From positions 2,170,001 to 2,234,000 of the forward strand of contig CP005974.1 of assembly GCA_000940995.1 (NCBI GenBank): DNA of 64,000 nt. The letters run 5' to 3'. Position numbers and translations under genes: made by a program. Below are positions 8,274 through 17,209 of the stretch, in pieces (the first letter of the stretch is position 1; every line of letters begins with the position of its first letter). The notes beneath the pieces are model-generated. The model was not told the DNA's origin. It ran no database searches and saw nothing but the letters and a program-made list of their open reading frames with translations. This DNA is from Photobacterium gaetbulicola Gung47. Its GTDB lineage: Bacteria > Pseudomonadota > Gammaproteobacteria > Enterobacterales > Vibrionaceae.

Positions 8274-10366
8274 TGCAACATAAGACATTAAAATTGTCCG
8301 CACTAGCGGTACTAATTGCTGGTGCTACAGGTGCCAATGCTGCTGTTTACCGTGTGGTGGAAATAGAAGCGAGTACTGATACCCAAATTGCAATTGACAA
8401 AAGAGATTATTACAACGAGGTAGATCTTTCTGAATTATCTCGTCGTTTAGCCTTTTATGGTCAAGGCATAGCTGCTTCGAGCGGCCAGAATTGTTTCGTT
8501 GATGCTTGTGATGACGGTGAGGATGTTAATGACCCGGCCACAGACTTTTCTGTTTTTGGTGAGAGTCGTTTTGGTGCTGACGGCATCAACTATCGCGATG
8601 AAGTGCCGTTTATCCTTGATAACTTGCAGCGCATCAACGATGAAGACAACTTATACCGCTATTGTGACAGCAACCTAGGCCCGAATACTTGCCGTGAATG
8701 GGCGCGTACACAATATTACGGTAACGGTTACAATACCAACGATGTTGGCGATCGCTCCGGTTTCGGTGGCTTGGTTCGTGAGCAGGAAGCGTGGAGCAAG
8801 AACTTCTTCTCAAACGCCACGGCTATTTCAGGCTTTAGGGAAAGTGGGCTTAATGAAATAACTACTTTTGCTGATAGTGAATCTGGATATGAAGATGTTG
8901 TTTCTGCATTAGGTTCAATTGTTGATTCGAGCAATCACAAAACCACCAATAGTGTCATCAATGCCCAGGGCACCTCAGCCGTTGGCGATTACGTGCTTGG
9001 TATCTCTAGTGGTGCATACTTTGATGATGGCCAGCGTTATGCCCGCCAATTCAACAAGCGCGGCTTTGTTAACTTGGGTGACAACAAGGTAGGCCTGGCT
9101 CCGGCTGGCTCTGATTCGTTGACCACAACTGCCGGCCAGTCACTGGCATGGGATGCCGTTGAGTATAACAACCAGCTACTGGTTGTCGGTAGTGCGTCTT
9201 ACGATCGCAGTTCGTTCAATGACACGGATAACAAGGTACCGGACAATTACGGCGATCGCGGTGACCCGACGTTTAACGAGGGAACGTACAGAGATTGTCC
9301 TAAGACGTTCGAAGAAAAAGGGCTTGAGAGCTTCTATGCCACCAAGGAGTGCCAGCTTTCGGTGTTTGCCAACGACGGCGTTTTCTGGACGCTTGACGGT
9401 AGCACTTCAGGTAATGTTGAAGCGCAGCTATTGGCAAAGAATGACCTGGCAACCTTGGATCCCGATGAAAATGATCGCTCTTTCCAGGCGGGAGCCCGGG
9501 CGGTTGAGTTGGTAAATGGCCAACCTGTGGTGGTCGGTTTTACCACTGATCGTTACGACAATGACTATTATGCCATGCGTGCGTCAGTCTGGGAGTTGCC
9601 TGCAGACGCGACCAGTGCGTCAGCAGAGAGCTTTGAGCGAACCTTGATCCCCGGCCTTGCATTGGAAAGTGGCGGTGATCGCGTGCTGACCTATACTTTG
9701 GCCACCGACGTTAACGCCAACAACAAAGTGATTGGTGTGGCGAAGAACTTCCGTGCCGATAACCGTTCTTATGTTGAGCGTATGTTTGTTTATGACAACG
9801 CGGCCAAGCCTGATGCCCCCACTTTCCTAAACGCCTCGATTTCACCGATCTTCTTCGATGGCGCCAATGGTTACCCGGCAGCAATCAATAACAGTAACCA
9901 GATTGTTGGTCGTCTAGATAGCGAGTCGGTAAACCAGGTGGATGGTCGCTTCCGTCGCCAGCGTGCCTTTACTTATGCGATGGGTGAAATCGAAGGTTCA
10001 GCGGCGCTGAAGAGAGGTGATGCGTACTTCCTTGATGATTTGGTCAACGATGGCAATACGAACGGAAATGCAAACAAGTACCGAATCTTCGAAGCAACGG
10101 GCATTAATGACGCCGGTGTGATTTCTGCAACTGCCTACAAATGTGAAGGTGGGTATGACGATTTGACAACCGATTCATTCTGTCAGGGCGGTGAGCCGGG
10201 GGTAGAGCGTATCGTAGCGGTCAAGCTTATCCCAATTGCAGCCTCAGACGAGCCAAGTGTAGTGGAGCGCCCTGAATCTGAAGCGTCCGTTGAGCGCAGT
10301 GGCGCATCGCTTGGTATGCTGGCAATGGCTTTCCTTGGGTTCCTCGGGTTCCGTCGCAGAAAGTGA
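8273..10366 (+). CDS. DUF3466 family exported protein with C-terminal sorting signal
   Basis: 697 aa. Residues 1-24 are a signal peptide ending in an ANA-A cleavage site. The long acidic middle has repeated segments such as ALNDLGxV-like AINNSNQIVGR and GINDAGVISA, as in DUF3466 proteins. The C-terminus SLGMLAMAFLGFLGFRRRK is a hydrophobic helix followed by Arg/Lys, like the GlyGly-CTERM signals removed by rhombosortase in Vibrio, so the product is probably surface-displayed via type II secretion. Its ATG overlaps the uup stop by one base. Function unknown. Confidence 0.85.
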   Translation: MQHKTLKLSALAVLIAGATGANAAVYRVVEIEASTDTQIAIDKRDYYNEVDLSELSRRLAFYGQGIAASSGQNCFVDACDDGEDVNDPATDFSVFGESRFGADGINYRDEVPFILDNLQRINDEDNLYRYCDSNLGPNTCREWARTQYYGNGYNTNDVGDRSGFGGLVREQEAWSKNFFSNATAISGFRESGLNEITTFADSESGYEDVVSALGSIVDSSNHKTTNSVINAQGTSAVGDYVLGISSGAYFDDGQRYARQFNKRGFVNLGDNKVGLAPAGSDSLTTTAGQSLAWDAVEYNNQLLVVGSASYDRSSFNDTDNKVPDNYGDRGDPTFNEGTYRDCPKTFEEKGLESFYATKECQLSVFANDGVFWTLDGSTSGNVEAQLLAKNDLATLDPDENDRSFQAGARAVELVNGQPVVVGFTTDRYDNDYYAMRASVWELPADATSASAESFERTLIPGLALESGGDRVLTYTLATDVNANNKVIGVAKNFRADNRSYVERMFVYDNAAKPDAPTFLNASISPIFFDGANGYPAAINNSNQIVGRLDSESVNQVDGRFRRQRAFTYAMGEIEGSAALKRGDAYFLDDLVNDGNTNGNANKYRIFEATGINDAGVISATAYKCEGGYDDLTTDSFCQGGEPGVERIVAVKLIPIAASDEPSVVERPESEASVERSGASLGMLAMAFLGFLGFRRRK

Positions 10367-10395
10367 TTTTTTGTCAAAATTGGTCAAATTACACT

Positions 10396-10428
10396 CAGGC
10401 TCACAATTTGTGAGCCTGTTTTGTTTTG
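10396..10428 (+). terminator. Terminator of the rlmKL-uup-DUF3466 operon
   Basis: Perfect 10-bp stem CAGGCTCACA (10396-10405) with 10409-10418, 3-nt loop, followed by TTTTGTTTTG. Confidence 0.88.
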
Positions 10429-10536
10429 GGAGTTGATCTACGCTGCTATTTAGCTAATTCTTAATAGTGGAGACACAAAATCTCCATCATTATGCAATAG
10501 TAATGAATGTAAACGATAAGGATGAGGATCGAACTT

Positions 10537-10710
10537 ATGAAGAGACAAAAGCGGGATCGTCTGGAACGCGCACAATCTCAAGGCTATAAGGCTGGCATAA
10601 ATGGTCGTTCCAGTGAAGACTGTCCGTACCAATCGACAGAGGCCCGTACGAACTGGCTAGGTGGCTGGCGAGAAGCAAGAGAAGATTTGCAATCTGGCCT
10701 GTTTAAATAA
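10537..10710 (+). CDS. rmf: Ribosome modulation factor
   Basis: Rmf binds near the 16S 3' end and drives 70S ribosomes into inactive 100S dimers in stationary phase. The ATG at 10537 gives 57 aa starting MKRQKRDRLERA, with GYKAGINGRS, CPYQ and LGGWREAREDL as in E. coli Rmf (55 aa). An upstream ATT-type in-frame start (10522) adds five residues absent from the family. The AAGGATGAGG ribosome site lies just upstream. The gene is monocistronic, in the usual place next to fabA. Confidence 0.95.
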   Translation: MKRQKRDRLERAQSQGYKAGINGRSSEDCPYQSTEARTNWLGGWREAREDLQSGLFK

Positions 10711-10737
10711 TAAACCTCCCTTCATATCTCCCTTATT

Positions 10738-10770
10738 GAGCCCCTCTTAGGAACAGGGGCTCTTTCTATT
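10738..10770 (+). terminator. rmf terminator
   Basis: Stem GAGCCCCT (10738-10745) with AGGGGCTC (10755-10762), 9-nt loop, followed by TTTCTATTTT. Confidence 0.88.
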
Positions 10771-10912
10771 TTAGAGAACCACTAACGTGTATATAAAAAG
10801 GCGAGTATTAGTCCTAACATGCAGAGGGTTTTTAGCTTTGAATTCTAAATGGTTTGCCCAGTAAGGAGGGAGTGGGTGATACGTGACAACGTAATGAAAA
10901 TAAATAGATTCT

Positions 10913-10985
10913 CCCAGACCCCAGACCCCAGACCCCAGACCCCAGACCCCAGACCCCAGACCCCAGACCCCAGACCCCAGACCCC
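10913..10985. repeat. Heptanucleotide tandem repeat (CAGACCC, 10 units)
   Basis: Ten exact copies of the 7-bp unit CAGACCC run from 10915 to 10984. They lie between the rmf and fabA terminators. A 62-codon frame crosses the repeat on the plus strand but is a low-complexity Pro/Asp/Gln/Thr/Arg reading and is not called a gene. Such perfect arrays are prone to slippage and should vary between strains. Confidence 0.95.
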
Positions 10986-10990
10986 CGAGA

Positions 10991-11018
10991 TCAAAAAAGG
11001 CCGCCAGCGGCGACCTTT
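10991..11018 (-). terminator. fabA terminator (minus strand)
   Basis: Imperfect GC-rich stem AGGCCGCC / GGCGACCT with an AGC loop and, read on the minus strand, six trailing T. It lies 22 bp beyond the fabA stop. Confidence 0.75.
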
Positions 11019-11039
11019 AATATTCGAAACACGTTAAGT

Positions 11040-11555
11040 TTAGAATGTTGACGTATCTTTGAACAGGCCAACTTTCAAGTCTTTAGCAACGTAGATTTCT
11101 TTGCCATCAACCAATACACGGCCGTCGGCAACACCCATGATTAGCTTACGGTTAATAACACGCTTAAGCTGGATTTCGTAAGTGACTTTCTTCGCTTCTG
11201 GCAAGATTTGGCCAGTAAATTTCACTTCACCTACACCCAGAGCACGGCCTTTGCCTTCGCCGCCAGCCCAGCCTAGGAAGAAGCCTACTAGTTGCCACAT
11301 TGCATCAAGGCCAAGGCAGCCTGGCATGACAGGGTCACCTTTGAAGTGGCAATCGAAGAACCATAGGTCAGGGCGGATATCTAATTCTGCATGGATGAAA
11401 CCTTTACCGTGTTCACCACCTTCGTCAGTGATGTTTACAATACGGTCGATCATCAGCATGTTGTCAGATGGCAAGGATGGAAAAGCAGGACCGTAAAGTT
11501 CGCCTTTACCACATGCAACAAGTTCGTCGTAATTATAAGATTGCTGGCGTTTCAT
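11040..11555 (-). CDS. fabA: 3-hydroxydecanoyl-ACP dehydratase/isomerase
   Basis: FabA dehydrates 3-hydroxyacyl-ACP and isomerises trans-2- to cis-3-decenoyl-ACP, starting unsaturated fatty acid synthesis. At 171 aa it matches E. coli (172). The hot-dog core has FDCHFKGDPVMPGCLGLDAMW, which contains the active-site His and Asp of the family. The ATG at 11555 follows GGAGCTTT on the minus strand. Upstream sequence carries FadR- and FabR-like boxes, listed separately. Confidence 0.97.
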   Translation of the reverse strand: MKRQQSYNYDELVACGKGELYGPAFPSLPSDNMLMIDRIVNITDEGGEHGKGFIHAELDIRPDLWFFDCHFKGDPVMPGCLGLDAMWQLVGFFLGWAGGEGKGRALGVGEVKFTGQILPEAKKVTYEIQLKRVINRKLIMGVADGRVLVDGKEIYVAKDLKVGLFKDTSTF

Positions 11556-11593
11556 CAGACTTTAAAGCTCCTTAAAAAGTATGGAGGCAATTT

Positions 11594-11630
11594 AGCTTAC
11601 ACATGTACGCCAGACAACTCGGATCAGTTC
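11594..11630 (-). promoter_or_regulatory. FabR-like and FadR-like operators upstream of fabA
   Basis: AGCTTACA/CATGTACGCC at 11594-11611 resembles the FabR palindrome AGCGTACA-nn-TGTACGCT. On the minus strand at about 11630-11614, AACTGATCCGAGTTGT closely resembles the FadR site of E. coli fabA. The adjacent order matches the known E. coli arrangement of activation by FadR and repression by FabR. The FadR box overlaps the stop codon of the Lon-like gene. Confidence 0.6.
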
Positions 11631-13312
11631 TGGACAAACCAGTGACGAAGTCGTGTTAACAAACCGACATGCTTAACTATTTCACCGTTATGGAAGATAT
11701 CAATGCGCTCGGCAATCTTCGCCAACAAGGTCTCTGCATCCTCATCATCGCTACGGAAAGCTTGGCCCGTGAGCAGAGGCAGGGCGTCATCGACACTCTC
11801 AGCTGTCCATAAGTGGAATTTGCCGGCCTTAACAGCCTCTAAGACCTCATTGTTAAGACATAGGTTAGTGAGGTTTGTTTTCGGTAAGATGACACCCTGG
11901 TTACCTGTCAGGCCTCGGAACGCACATACCTTGTAAAAACCTTCGATCTTCTCGTTAATGCCACCAACCGCCTGGACACGGCCAAATTGGTCTACGGCAC
12001 CGGTAACGGCGATTTGTTGGTTTATCGGCTGCATCGACAGGGCCGACACCAGCGAGCAGAGCTCGGCCAGAGAAGCGCTGTCACCATCGACTTCCGAGTA
12101 CGACTGCTCAAAGACGATAGAGGCGGAAAATGGCAACGGCTGATCCAAGTCCAAGGCGGTACTTAGGAAGGCTTGCATGATCATCATGCCCTTGGCATGG
12201 ATATTTCCGCCCAGCTCTGCCTTACGCTCAACATCAGAGATATCGCCGTCACCAAAGTGAACCACACACGAGATACGGGCTGGCTCGCCGTAAGCTCGAG
12301 GATGGCCCGGTACTTCAACCACGGTAAGGCCATTGACCTGACCGACTTCTTCACCCTGGCAATTAATGACCACCTGACCATGATGGATGTCCTCGATGGC
12401 ACGTTCAGGCAGGTATGACTCGCGGTATTCGCGGGCCTGGATCGAGTCTTCCAGGTGCTGGGCGGTGATCTTGTGCCCCTGGGACTCCAGCGCGGCTTCA
12501 CAGAGAAGGCTCTGGTGCCAGATTGGGCAGAGCGGTACGCGGGTCTGGTCCTCTGCGTAGCGGGCACCGGTTTTGAGCACCATCTCCAGCGCTTGGGTAT
12601 CAGCTAGCTCAGGCAATTTGGCGGTTTTGATGATGGCTTTCAGGTAGGCAAGATAGAGCGGTAGGTTATCTTTGCTGATCACTAAATCTTGCTCGAATTC
12701 ACCGTACATGGTGAAGCCTGAAGAAATATCCGGCTCGGCATTTTCAAGCTCGGCCATGAGATAGCGGTCGCCAATCAGCACCAGTTTGATGTTGAGTTGC
12801 TCGGCGGGTGGAAGCGGGTAGAGACTCTTGTTCGAGGCGGCTTGCCACTCAAGGGTTCCATTCATCAAAATGCTTTTCAAACGCGGCCACAAGCTCGGGT
12901 TGGCTAGGATAGCGCCGACCGATAGCACCAGGTAACCGTTATTGGCCTGGTGTACCAGTCCGTGTTTGACTTGCTGCTTGTTGATGTTGTTTTCTTCAAC
13001 TGGTGGATACACGGCACCAAACAGGCTTTGTTCTGTGACATTTTCGCCAGCTACGATAACCGGAGATTCATTTTTGGCTTCGGCTTGTTGTGAGATCAGC
13101 TCAATGACATAATCACGGTATACCTTGTTGTCAGGTGCTGTAATTCGCAGCACTCGAGGCTGAAGTTCGACAGCAGTAAACCGGCGCACAGCATCTGTGA
13201 GACGATCTTGCAAGGTTCCGGTGATTGCGGGAACCAGATCATCGTACTGTTCTAGGATGGCTTGGTACTGGGAGTAGTCTGGAGTCATCGAGCGCCAGTT
13301 TTGTTCATGCAT
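11624..13312 (-). CDS. ycbZ: Lon-like (S16) protease, YcbZ type
   Basis: 562 aa (E. coli YcbZ 586). The C-terminal S16 domain has the catalytic serine in GDSAS at residue 412 and the lysine in GGINEKIEGF at residue 455; the 43-residue spacing equals that of Lon (S679/K722). The N-terminal part resembles the LonB AAA region, but I see no intact GxxGxGK[ST] Walker A motif, so ATP binding is doubtful. The usual neighbours, fabA and matP, are present. Confidence 0.85.
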   Translation of the reverse strand: MHEQNWRSMTPDYSQYQAILEQYDDLVPAITGTLQDRLTDAVRRFTAVELQPRVLRITAPDNKVYRDYVIELISQQAEAKNESPVIVAGENVTEQSLFGAVYPPVEENNINKQQVKHGLVHQANNGYLVLSVGAILANPSLWPRLKSILMNGTLEWQAASNKSLYPLPPAEQLNIKLVLIGDRYLMAELENAEPDISSGFTMYGEFEQDLVISKDNLPLYLAYLKAIIKTAKLPELADTQALEMVLKTGARYAEDQTRVPLCPIWHQSLLCEAALESQGHKITAQHLEDSIQAREYRESYLPERAIEDIHHGQVVINCQGEEVGQVNGLTVVEVPGHPRAYGEPARISCVVHFGDGDISDVERKAELGGNIHAKGMMIMQAFLSTALDLDQPLPFSASIVFEQSYSEVDGDSASLAELCSLVSALSMQPINQQIAVTGAVDQFGRVQAVGGINEKIEGFYKVCAFRGLTGNQGVILPKTNLTNLCLNNEVLEAVKAGKFHLWTAESVDDALPLLTGQAFRSDDEDAETLLAKIAERIDIFHNGEIVKHVGLLTRLRHWFVQN

Positions 13313-13532
13313 GGGCGTGTGCTTAATTTCGTTAGTGTGAAAAAGTCAGCAGTATAAATGAATCAATGGCCGCATAATAGCTTAGTGTGTAATGTTATTG
13401 ACTTCGTTTGCAGTTCAGTTGAGATCGACTTAAAAACAATCGCTTAAACTTCAAAAGGGAATTGAGCTTTAGGAGCCTAACAGTTACACTGTCACTACTT
13501 AAGTTTAGACTTATCGAGAACCTCTGACGACT

Positions 13533-13985
13533 ATGAAATATCAGCAGCTTGAAAACCTTGAAGCCGGTTGGAAATGGAATTATTTAGTAAAGAAATGGAA
13601 AGAAGGTGAAGCTATCACCAGTTACATCGATACCAGTGAGGCGACAGCAGCGGTAGATGAGCTCCTATCAATAGAGCATGAGCCGACCAAGGTCTTGAAG
13701 TGGATTGATAAGCACATGTCGCCAGAGCTTGATAAGAAGCTCAAGCAAGCCATTCGAGCCAAGCGTAAGCGCCATTTCAATGCCGAGCAAGTCCATACCC
13801 GTAAAAAATCGATCGACCTCGATTACCGTGTGTGGGAAAAGTTGGCGGAAAAATCCAAAGAGTTAGATTGTACCTTGTCCGATACTATCGAGTATTTAAT
13901 CAGTGAGTCTAACAAGTCTGAAGTGGCGAGTAAGAAGGTGCTGGATCTTAAAAATGATCTCCATGAGTTGCTGGACTTTGAATAG
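13533..13985 (+). CDS. matP: Macrodomain Ter organiser MatP
   Basis: MatP binds 13-bp matS sites in the terminus macrodomain, compacts it and links it to the divisome through ZapB. The 150 aa match E. coli MatP. Seen: the N-terminal four-helix region (MKYQQLENLEAGWKWNYLVKKW), a basic stretch KRKRHFNAEQVHTRKKSIDL leading into the ribbon-helix-helix DNA-binding domain, and a C-terminal coiled coil. It is divergent from ycbZ. Its presence agrees with the dif site 48 kb downstream. Confidence 0.96.
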   Translation: MKYQQLENLEAGWKWNYLVKKWKEGEAITSYIDTSEATAAVDELLSIEHEPTKVLKWIDKHMSPELDKKLKQAIRAKRKRHFNAEQVHTRKKSIDLDYRVWEKLAEKSKELDCTLSDTIEYLISESNKSEVASKKVLDLKNDLHELLDFE

Positions 13986-14153
13986 GCGCTTGATTCATAA
14001 GCCTGTTTTGCTTCAGAGTTGTTAACCTGACTCAGGCGCGGATCGCTAACGTGTTGTAAAATATGACTGAGATGCCATAGCTTCTACTCGAAACCCATTT
14101 AGTAAATCATTTTGTAGAGCTGGGCCAAAAAGGAACTTAGAGAGGAGCCAAGC

Positions 14154-14468
14154 ATGGAATTCGCGCTATATGTGATTGCCCTTGCCATTGTTATATTTGT
14201 TCTCGTGTTTAAAGATCGGCCGATAATGGTGCTGGTCTTTGAAGAGGGAAAGTTAACCCAGCAGAAAGGCCAGATCCCAAATGGTTTTCTGGTCGGTTGC
14301 AAAGACATTGCCCACAAGCAGCCTTTTTCAGGCAAGATTAAAGTCTACAAGAACCGCTTTACCACTAAGCTGGTTTTTTCCAAATCAGTGCCTGCGAAAG
14401 TTAAACAGCGAGTCCACAATGTCTTTCCGTACAGTGGTGGGTCGAAGAAGCGTGGAAGACGCGCTTAA
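14154..14468 (+). CDS. DUF3634-like small membrane-anchored protein
   Basis: 104 aa. Residues 3-21 form one hydrophobic helix (ALYVIALAIVIFVLVF), followed by a basic cytoplasmic domain with KDIAHKQPFSGKIKVYKN and a Lys/Arg tail. It resembles the short DUF3634 proteins of vibrios; the function is unknown. GGAG lies upstream of the ATG. A terminator follows at 14485. Confidence 0.65.
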   Translation: MEFALYVIALAIVIFVLVFKDRPIMVLVFEEGKLTQQKGQIPNGFLVGCKDIAHKQPFSGKIKVYKNRFTTKLVFSKSVPAKVKQRVHNVFPYSGGSKKRGRRA

Positions 14469-14484
14469 TTGATTTATTTACACT

Positions 14485-14517
14485 CTAAAAGCTCTCCATT
14501 CAGGGGAGCTTTTTTGT
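14485..14517 (+). terminator. Terminator after the DUF3634-like gene
   Basis: AAAAGCTCTCC pairs with GGGGAGCTTTT around a short loop, followed by TTTTTTG. It lies inside a longer in-frame N-terminal extension of the next frame, which argues that the next gene starts at 14574 and not at 14469. Confidence 0.85.
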
Positions 14518-14573
14518 ATCATAAGCACTTTAATAAGCACTTTATTTCTCTGGTAACAACACAGGTAGCCCTC

Positions 14574-14978
14574 ATGATCATGCCACATGCTTTTCGCTTA
14601 ACCCTTGGTATGGATTTAAAACAATCAATTTTGACTTACGTGAAGCAAAAAGGAATGAAAGCCGGATCACTGTTAAGTTGTGTTGGTTGTCTATCTCACG
14701 CGTCTATACGGCTGGCAAATGAATCCAAGAGCCTGGAGCTGGTAGGGCCACTAGAGATCCTTACCCTTACAGGTACCCTGACTCCAGAGCATGTCCACTT
14801 GCATATTTCAGTGGCGGATCAATCAGGCCGTGTCTACGGCGGCCATCTCCAAGACGGCTCGGTGGTGTCTCATACGGCAGAGGTTTGTCTGGCGGAGTAT
14901 GCGAACCTGTCTTTTACCCGTGAGCCTGATACGGCAACCGGTTTTACCGAGCTGGTGGTTGAAGAATTGGAACATTAA
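14574..14978 (+). CDS. PPC/DUF296-domain protein
   Basis: 134 aa starting MIMPHAFRLTLGMDLKQSI; the domain fills the protein. The DUF296 (PPC) hallmarks are LGMDLKQSI at the start, SLLSCVGCLSHASIRLAN, ILTLTGTLT, HVHLHISVADQSGRVYGGHL and the C-terminal strand ELVVEELEH. Bacterial members form trimers with a proposed metal or small-molecule site; DNA binding is known for plant AHL proteins that share the domain. The role here is unknown. Confidence 0.85.
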   Translation: MIMPHAFRLTLGMDLKQSILTYVKQKGMKAGSLLSCVGCLSHASIRLANESKSLELVGPLEILTLTGTLTPEHVHLHISVADQSGRVYGGHLQDGSVVSHTAEVCLAEYANLSFTREPDTATGFTELVVEELEH

Positions 14979-15055
14979 GTCGTAGGCGAAGAGAAACCCC
15001 AGGCTAGCTGTATATACTTGTCAGTATAAGAATCTGATAAGTAGAGGGGAAGGCG

Positions 15056-15544
15056 ATGGGGAAAGCGGCGGATGCGGTGTCTTTTCAGGCTCAGTTGAAA
15101 GGCAACCATTGTTTTGGCTGTGGGGGTGAAAATCCCCACGGACTTCATATTCAAAGCTTCTGGGCTGAAGGAGATACCGCTGTGTGTCAGTTTACCCCCG
15201 AGGCCTATCATTGTGCTGCACCAACTCACTTTCTAAACGGTGGAATTATTGCCACAGTGATTGATTGTCACTGTATTTGTACCGCGATGGCTGATGCCTA
15301 CCGGCGTGCTGGCCGGGAAATCGGTCAAGGAGAGGCAATATGGTACGCAACCGGGAGTTTGTCACTGAACTATCTTCGTCCGGTGTTGATAAGTGCTGAT
15401 ATTGTATTGCGAGCCGATATTTTGGCTGTGGAAGCGCGGACAACGCATTTGGTGTGTCACCTTATTGCAGAGGGTAAAACAGCCGTAGAAGCGAAGCTAA
15501 CGGCTGTTAGGGTGCCTGAGCAATGGATGTCTGCTAAGGGTTAA
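15056..15544 (+). CDS. PaaI-type hot-dog thioesterase
   Basis: 162 aa. The N-terminal CFGCGGENPHGL motif is typical of PaaI/UPF0152-like hot-dog proteins. It is followed by HFLNGGIIATVIDCHC, the hot-dog helix with a catalytic Asp, and LNYLRPVLIS. Likely acyl-CoA or aryl-CoA thioesterase activity; the substrate cannot be inferred. GGAAGG precedes the ATG. The 3' end overlaps the convergent gene at 15541 by 4 nt. Confidence 0.75.
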   Translation: MGKAADAVSFQAQLKGNHCFGCGGENPHGLHIQSFWAEGDTAVCQFTPEAYHCAAPTHFLNGGIIATVIDCHCICTAMADAYRRAGREIGQGEAIWYATGSLSLNYLRPVLISADIVLRADILAVEARTTHLVCHLIAEGKTAVEAKLTAVRVPEQWMSAKG

Positions 15545-15804
15545 TTGTGAGTCGGTTTAGACGCTGCAATATCGACAAGTGCCTGGTGGCTAGATAAATA
15601 GTGTTGGATTTTTTGTTGCAGGTCATTCAAGGCTTGCTCAGCTATTATTCTTTTTTCTTTTTCCTGTTCCAATTCCTTGCCCAGTTCAACGGCCATATAG
15701 CCACCTTTGATTAAGGCTTTGGTTGTGACATTGCTCTCAGTAATAGACTTTAACTCTTCAATCATGAAATAGTGTTTGTCGATATCTCTTATTGTAATTG
15801 CCAT
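15541..15804 (-). CDS. Small ribbon-helix-helix-like protein with coiled coil
   Basis: 87 aa, starting MAITIRDIDKHYFMIEEL. The short strand and two helices followed by a charged heptad-like segment (ELEQEKEKRIIAEQALNDLQQKIQ) suggest an RHH DNA-binding dimer with a coiled-coil tail. A clear paralogue lies at 49801-50046 in the mobile block (MAITIRDTEKHQNMIDALK). No function is known to me. The convergent overlap with the thioesterase gene marks the first accessory-looking gene of the window. Confidence 0.6.
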   Translation of the reverse strand: MAITIRDIDKHYFMIEELKSITESNVTTKALIKGGYMAVELGKELEQEKEKRIIAEQALNDLQQKIQHYLSSHQALVDIAASKPTHN

Positions 15805-16067
15805 TTGCTTGTTAACGCTTAAAAGATGGCATTATCTGTCAATTTGTCGCTATGTCAATGTTTTTGATGGCTTTCCTCGGGGCACCTATAATACTTTAAA
15901 ATAAATTTTGCTATCACACTGATAATGTATATTTGCGCCAATCTAGCGGGGTGCAAGGCGGCTAACACCTAGTATTATGCTAACTAGGTTATTGAAACTA
16001 TTGTGGTTACTATTAGACAAGGATTAGAATTCCCTTACAAAACAAATAGTCGTCGTAAGGGAAAGTC

Positions 16068-16514
16068 GTGAACCTGCAACTGAGCCAGATTAAACGTCGA
16101 GCGATGGAAAATCGTATTAGGCAGCTCTCAAAACCTTCGTTACCAGGGCTGATGGAAATTACGCACGGAAGTGAGATAACACTGAGTGTTAAAACCCCGG
16201 TAGGGCAATTGTTCCAGGTTAGTTCGGTTTTTATCGGTACCAATGGCAAAGACAAGCTATTTATCGAATTGCCAGAGGTTAACAAAATAGAAAGGGAACA
16301 ATTTTTTCAGCTTGGCTATCGGATGACGATAAAAGCCGCTTCTGAAAAAGGCGAAGGTGCTTTGGTAAGAGTGACAACTAAAATTAGCCATATCATTAGT
16401 GAGCCCGTTCCGCTGCTAGTTGTAGATATCCCGCCTAACATTGATGTCGTTCAACTGCAAAAGGAGCCTCGCTACGGCGATAGTCTAACGGACAAACAAG
16501 GGGAGATGGTCTAG
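16068..16514 (+). CDS. PilZN (flagellar-brake N-terminal) domain protein lacking PilZ
   Basis: 148 aa. The middle (residues 28-115) resembles the YcgR N-terminal domain: GSEITLSVKTPVGQLFQVSSVFIG, then KLFIELPE and GYRMTIKAA. The protein ends shortly after QLQKEPRYGDSL, where a PilZ domain with RxxxR and D/NxSxxG would normally begin, so c-di-GMP binding is not expected. It is either a stand-alone PilZN protein or a truncated one. The start codon is GTG at 16068. The convergent neighbour is a CheY-like protein. Confidence 0.6.
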   Translation: MNLQLSQIKRRAMENRIRQLSKPSLPGLMEITHGSEITLSVKTPVGQLFQVSSVFIGTNGKDKLFIELPEVNKIEREQFFQLGYRMTIKAASEKGEGALVRVTTKISHIISEPVPLLVVDIPPNIDVVQLQKEPRYGDSLTDKQGEMV

Positions 16515-16532
16515 CCATCAGCAATAAGGAAT

Positions 16533-16916
16533 TTAGGTATCACTAGGCTGGAAAATCCCTAGTTTTTCTAGGCAGCGTTGAACTTTGTGCATAGAAAGGG
16601 GCTTTACTAGGTAGTCATTCGGGTTATGCGAAATAACACGCTTAACAGTCTCCATTTCGCTATCACCAGTTACAATCACAACCGGCAATGAAGGGTATTG
16701 CGTTCTGATATATTGCAAGACTTCAATCCCGTCCAGCGGCTTACATAGGTTTAGATCGAGAAAAATGCAGTCAACCTTACTTTTAAGCAATGTATTATAG
16801 GCTTGCTGCGCAGTAGGGGCATAAAGGAGCTTTTGAACCGGGATGCTTTTTCTTAGCAATTCGGCCAGGATCTTAGCCATCATTTTATTATCTTCAATGA
16901 TGAGAAATTTATTCAT
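16533..16916 (-). CDS. CheY-like single-domain response regulator
   Basis: 127 aa, one REC domain. E8/D9 form the acidic pocket, the phosphoacceptor is D54 in IFLDLNL, VIVTGDS carries the switch Thr, and YLVKPL has the conserved Lys. No output domain is fused and no histidine kinase is adjacent, so it probably acts by protein contact. AT-rich DNA with no evident gene surrounds it (15805-16067 and 16917-17209). Confidence 0.85.
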   Translation of the reverse strand: MNKFLIIEDNKMMAKILAELLRKSIPVQKLLYAPTAQQAYNTLLKSKVDCIFLDLNLCKPLDGIEVLQYIRTQYPSLPVVIVTGDSEMETVKRVISHNPNDYLVKPLSMHKVQRCLEKLGIFQPSDT

Positions 16917-17209
16917 ATTGGTTCTTCCTTAAACTCATCCTGTTCCTGCTAAGAATAACAAAAGTACTAATAAATATAAGTCATTAAAAGGTGCTCTGGT
17001 ACCTAGTATGATAGGGAAATTTCACATTTAACTTGATTAATGATAAGCCAATCTGTGATCTTCCTCGTCATCAATCGCACCTCTAACGCACTATAATTAT
17101 TAACTTGATTAAAATTCAAACATTTTAGCAGGCATAAAAAAAGCGCTTAAATAAAGACGAAACAGAAGGGATGGGAGGTAGGCTGCATGTTCCATACAGC
17201 CTGGTTTTG

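Noticed and set aside
10849..11037. 62-aa frame across the heptamer repeat
   Set aside because: Its content is the repeat read as codons; no ribosome site or family, and it sits between two terminators.
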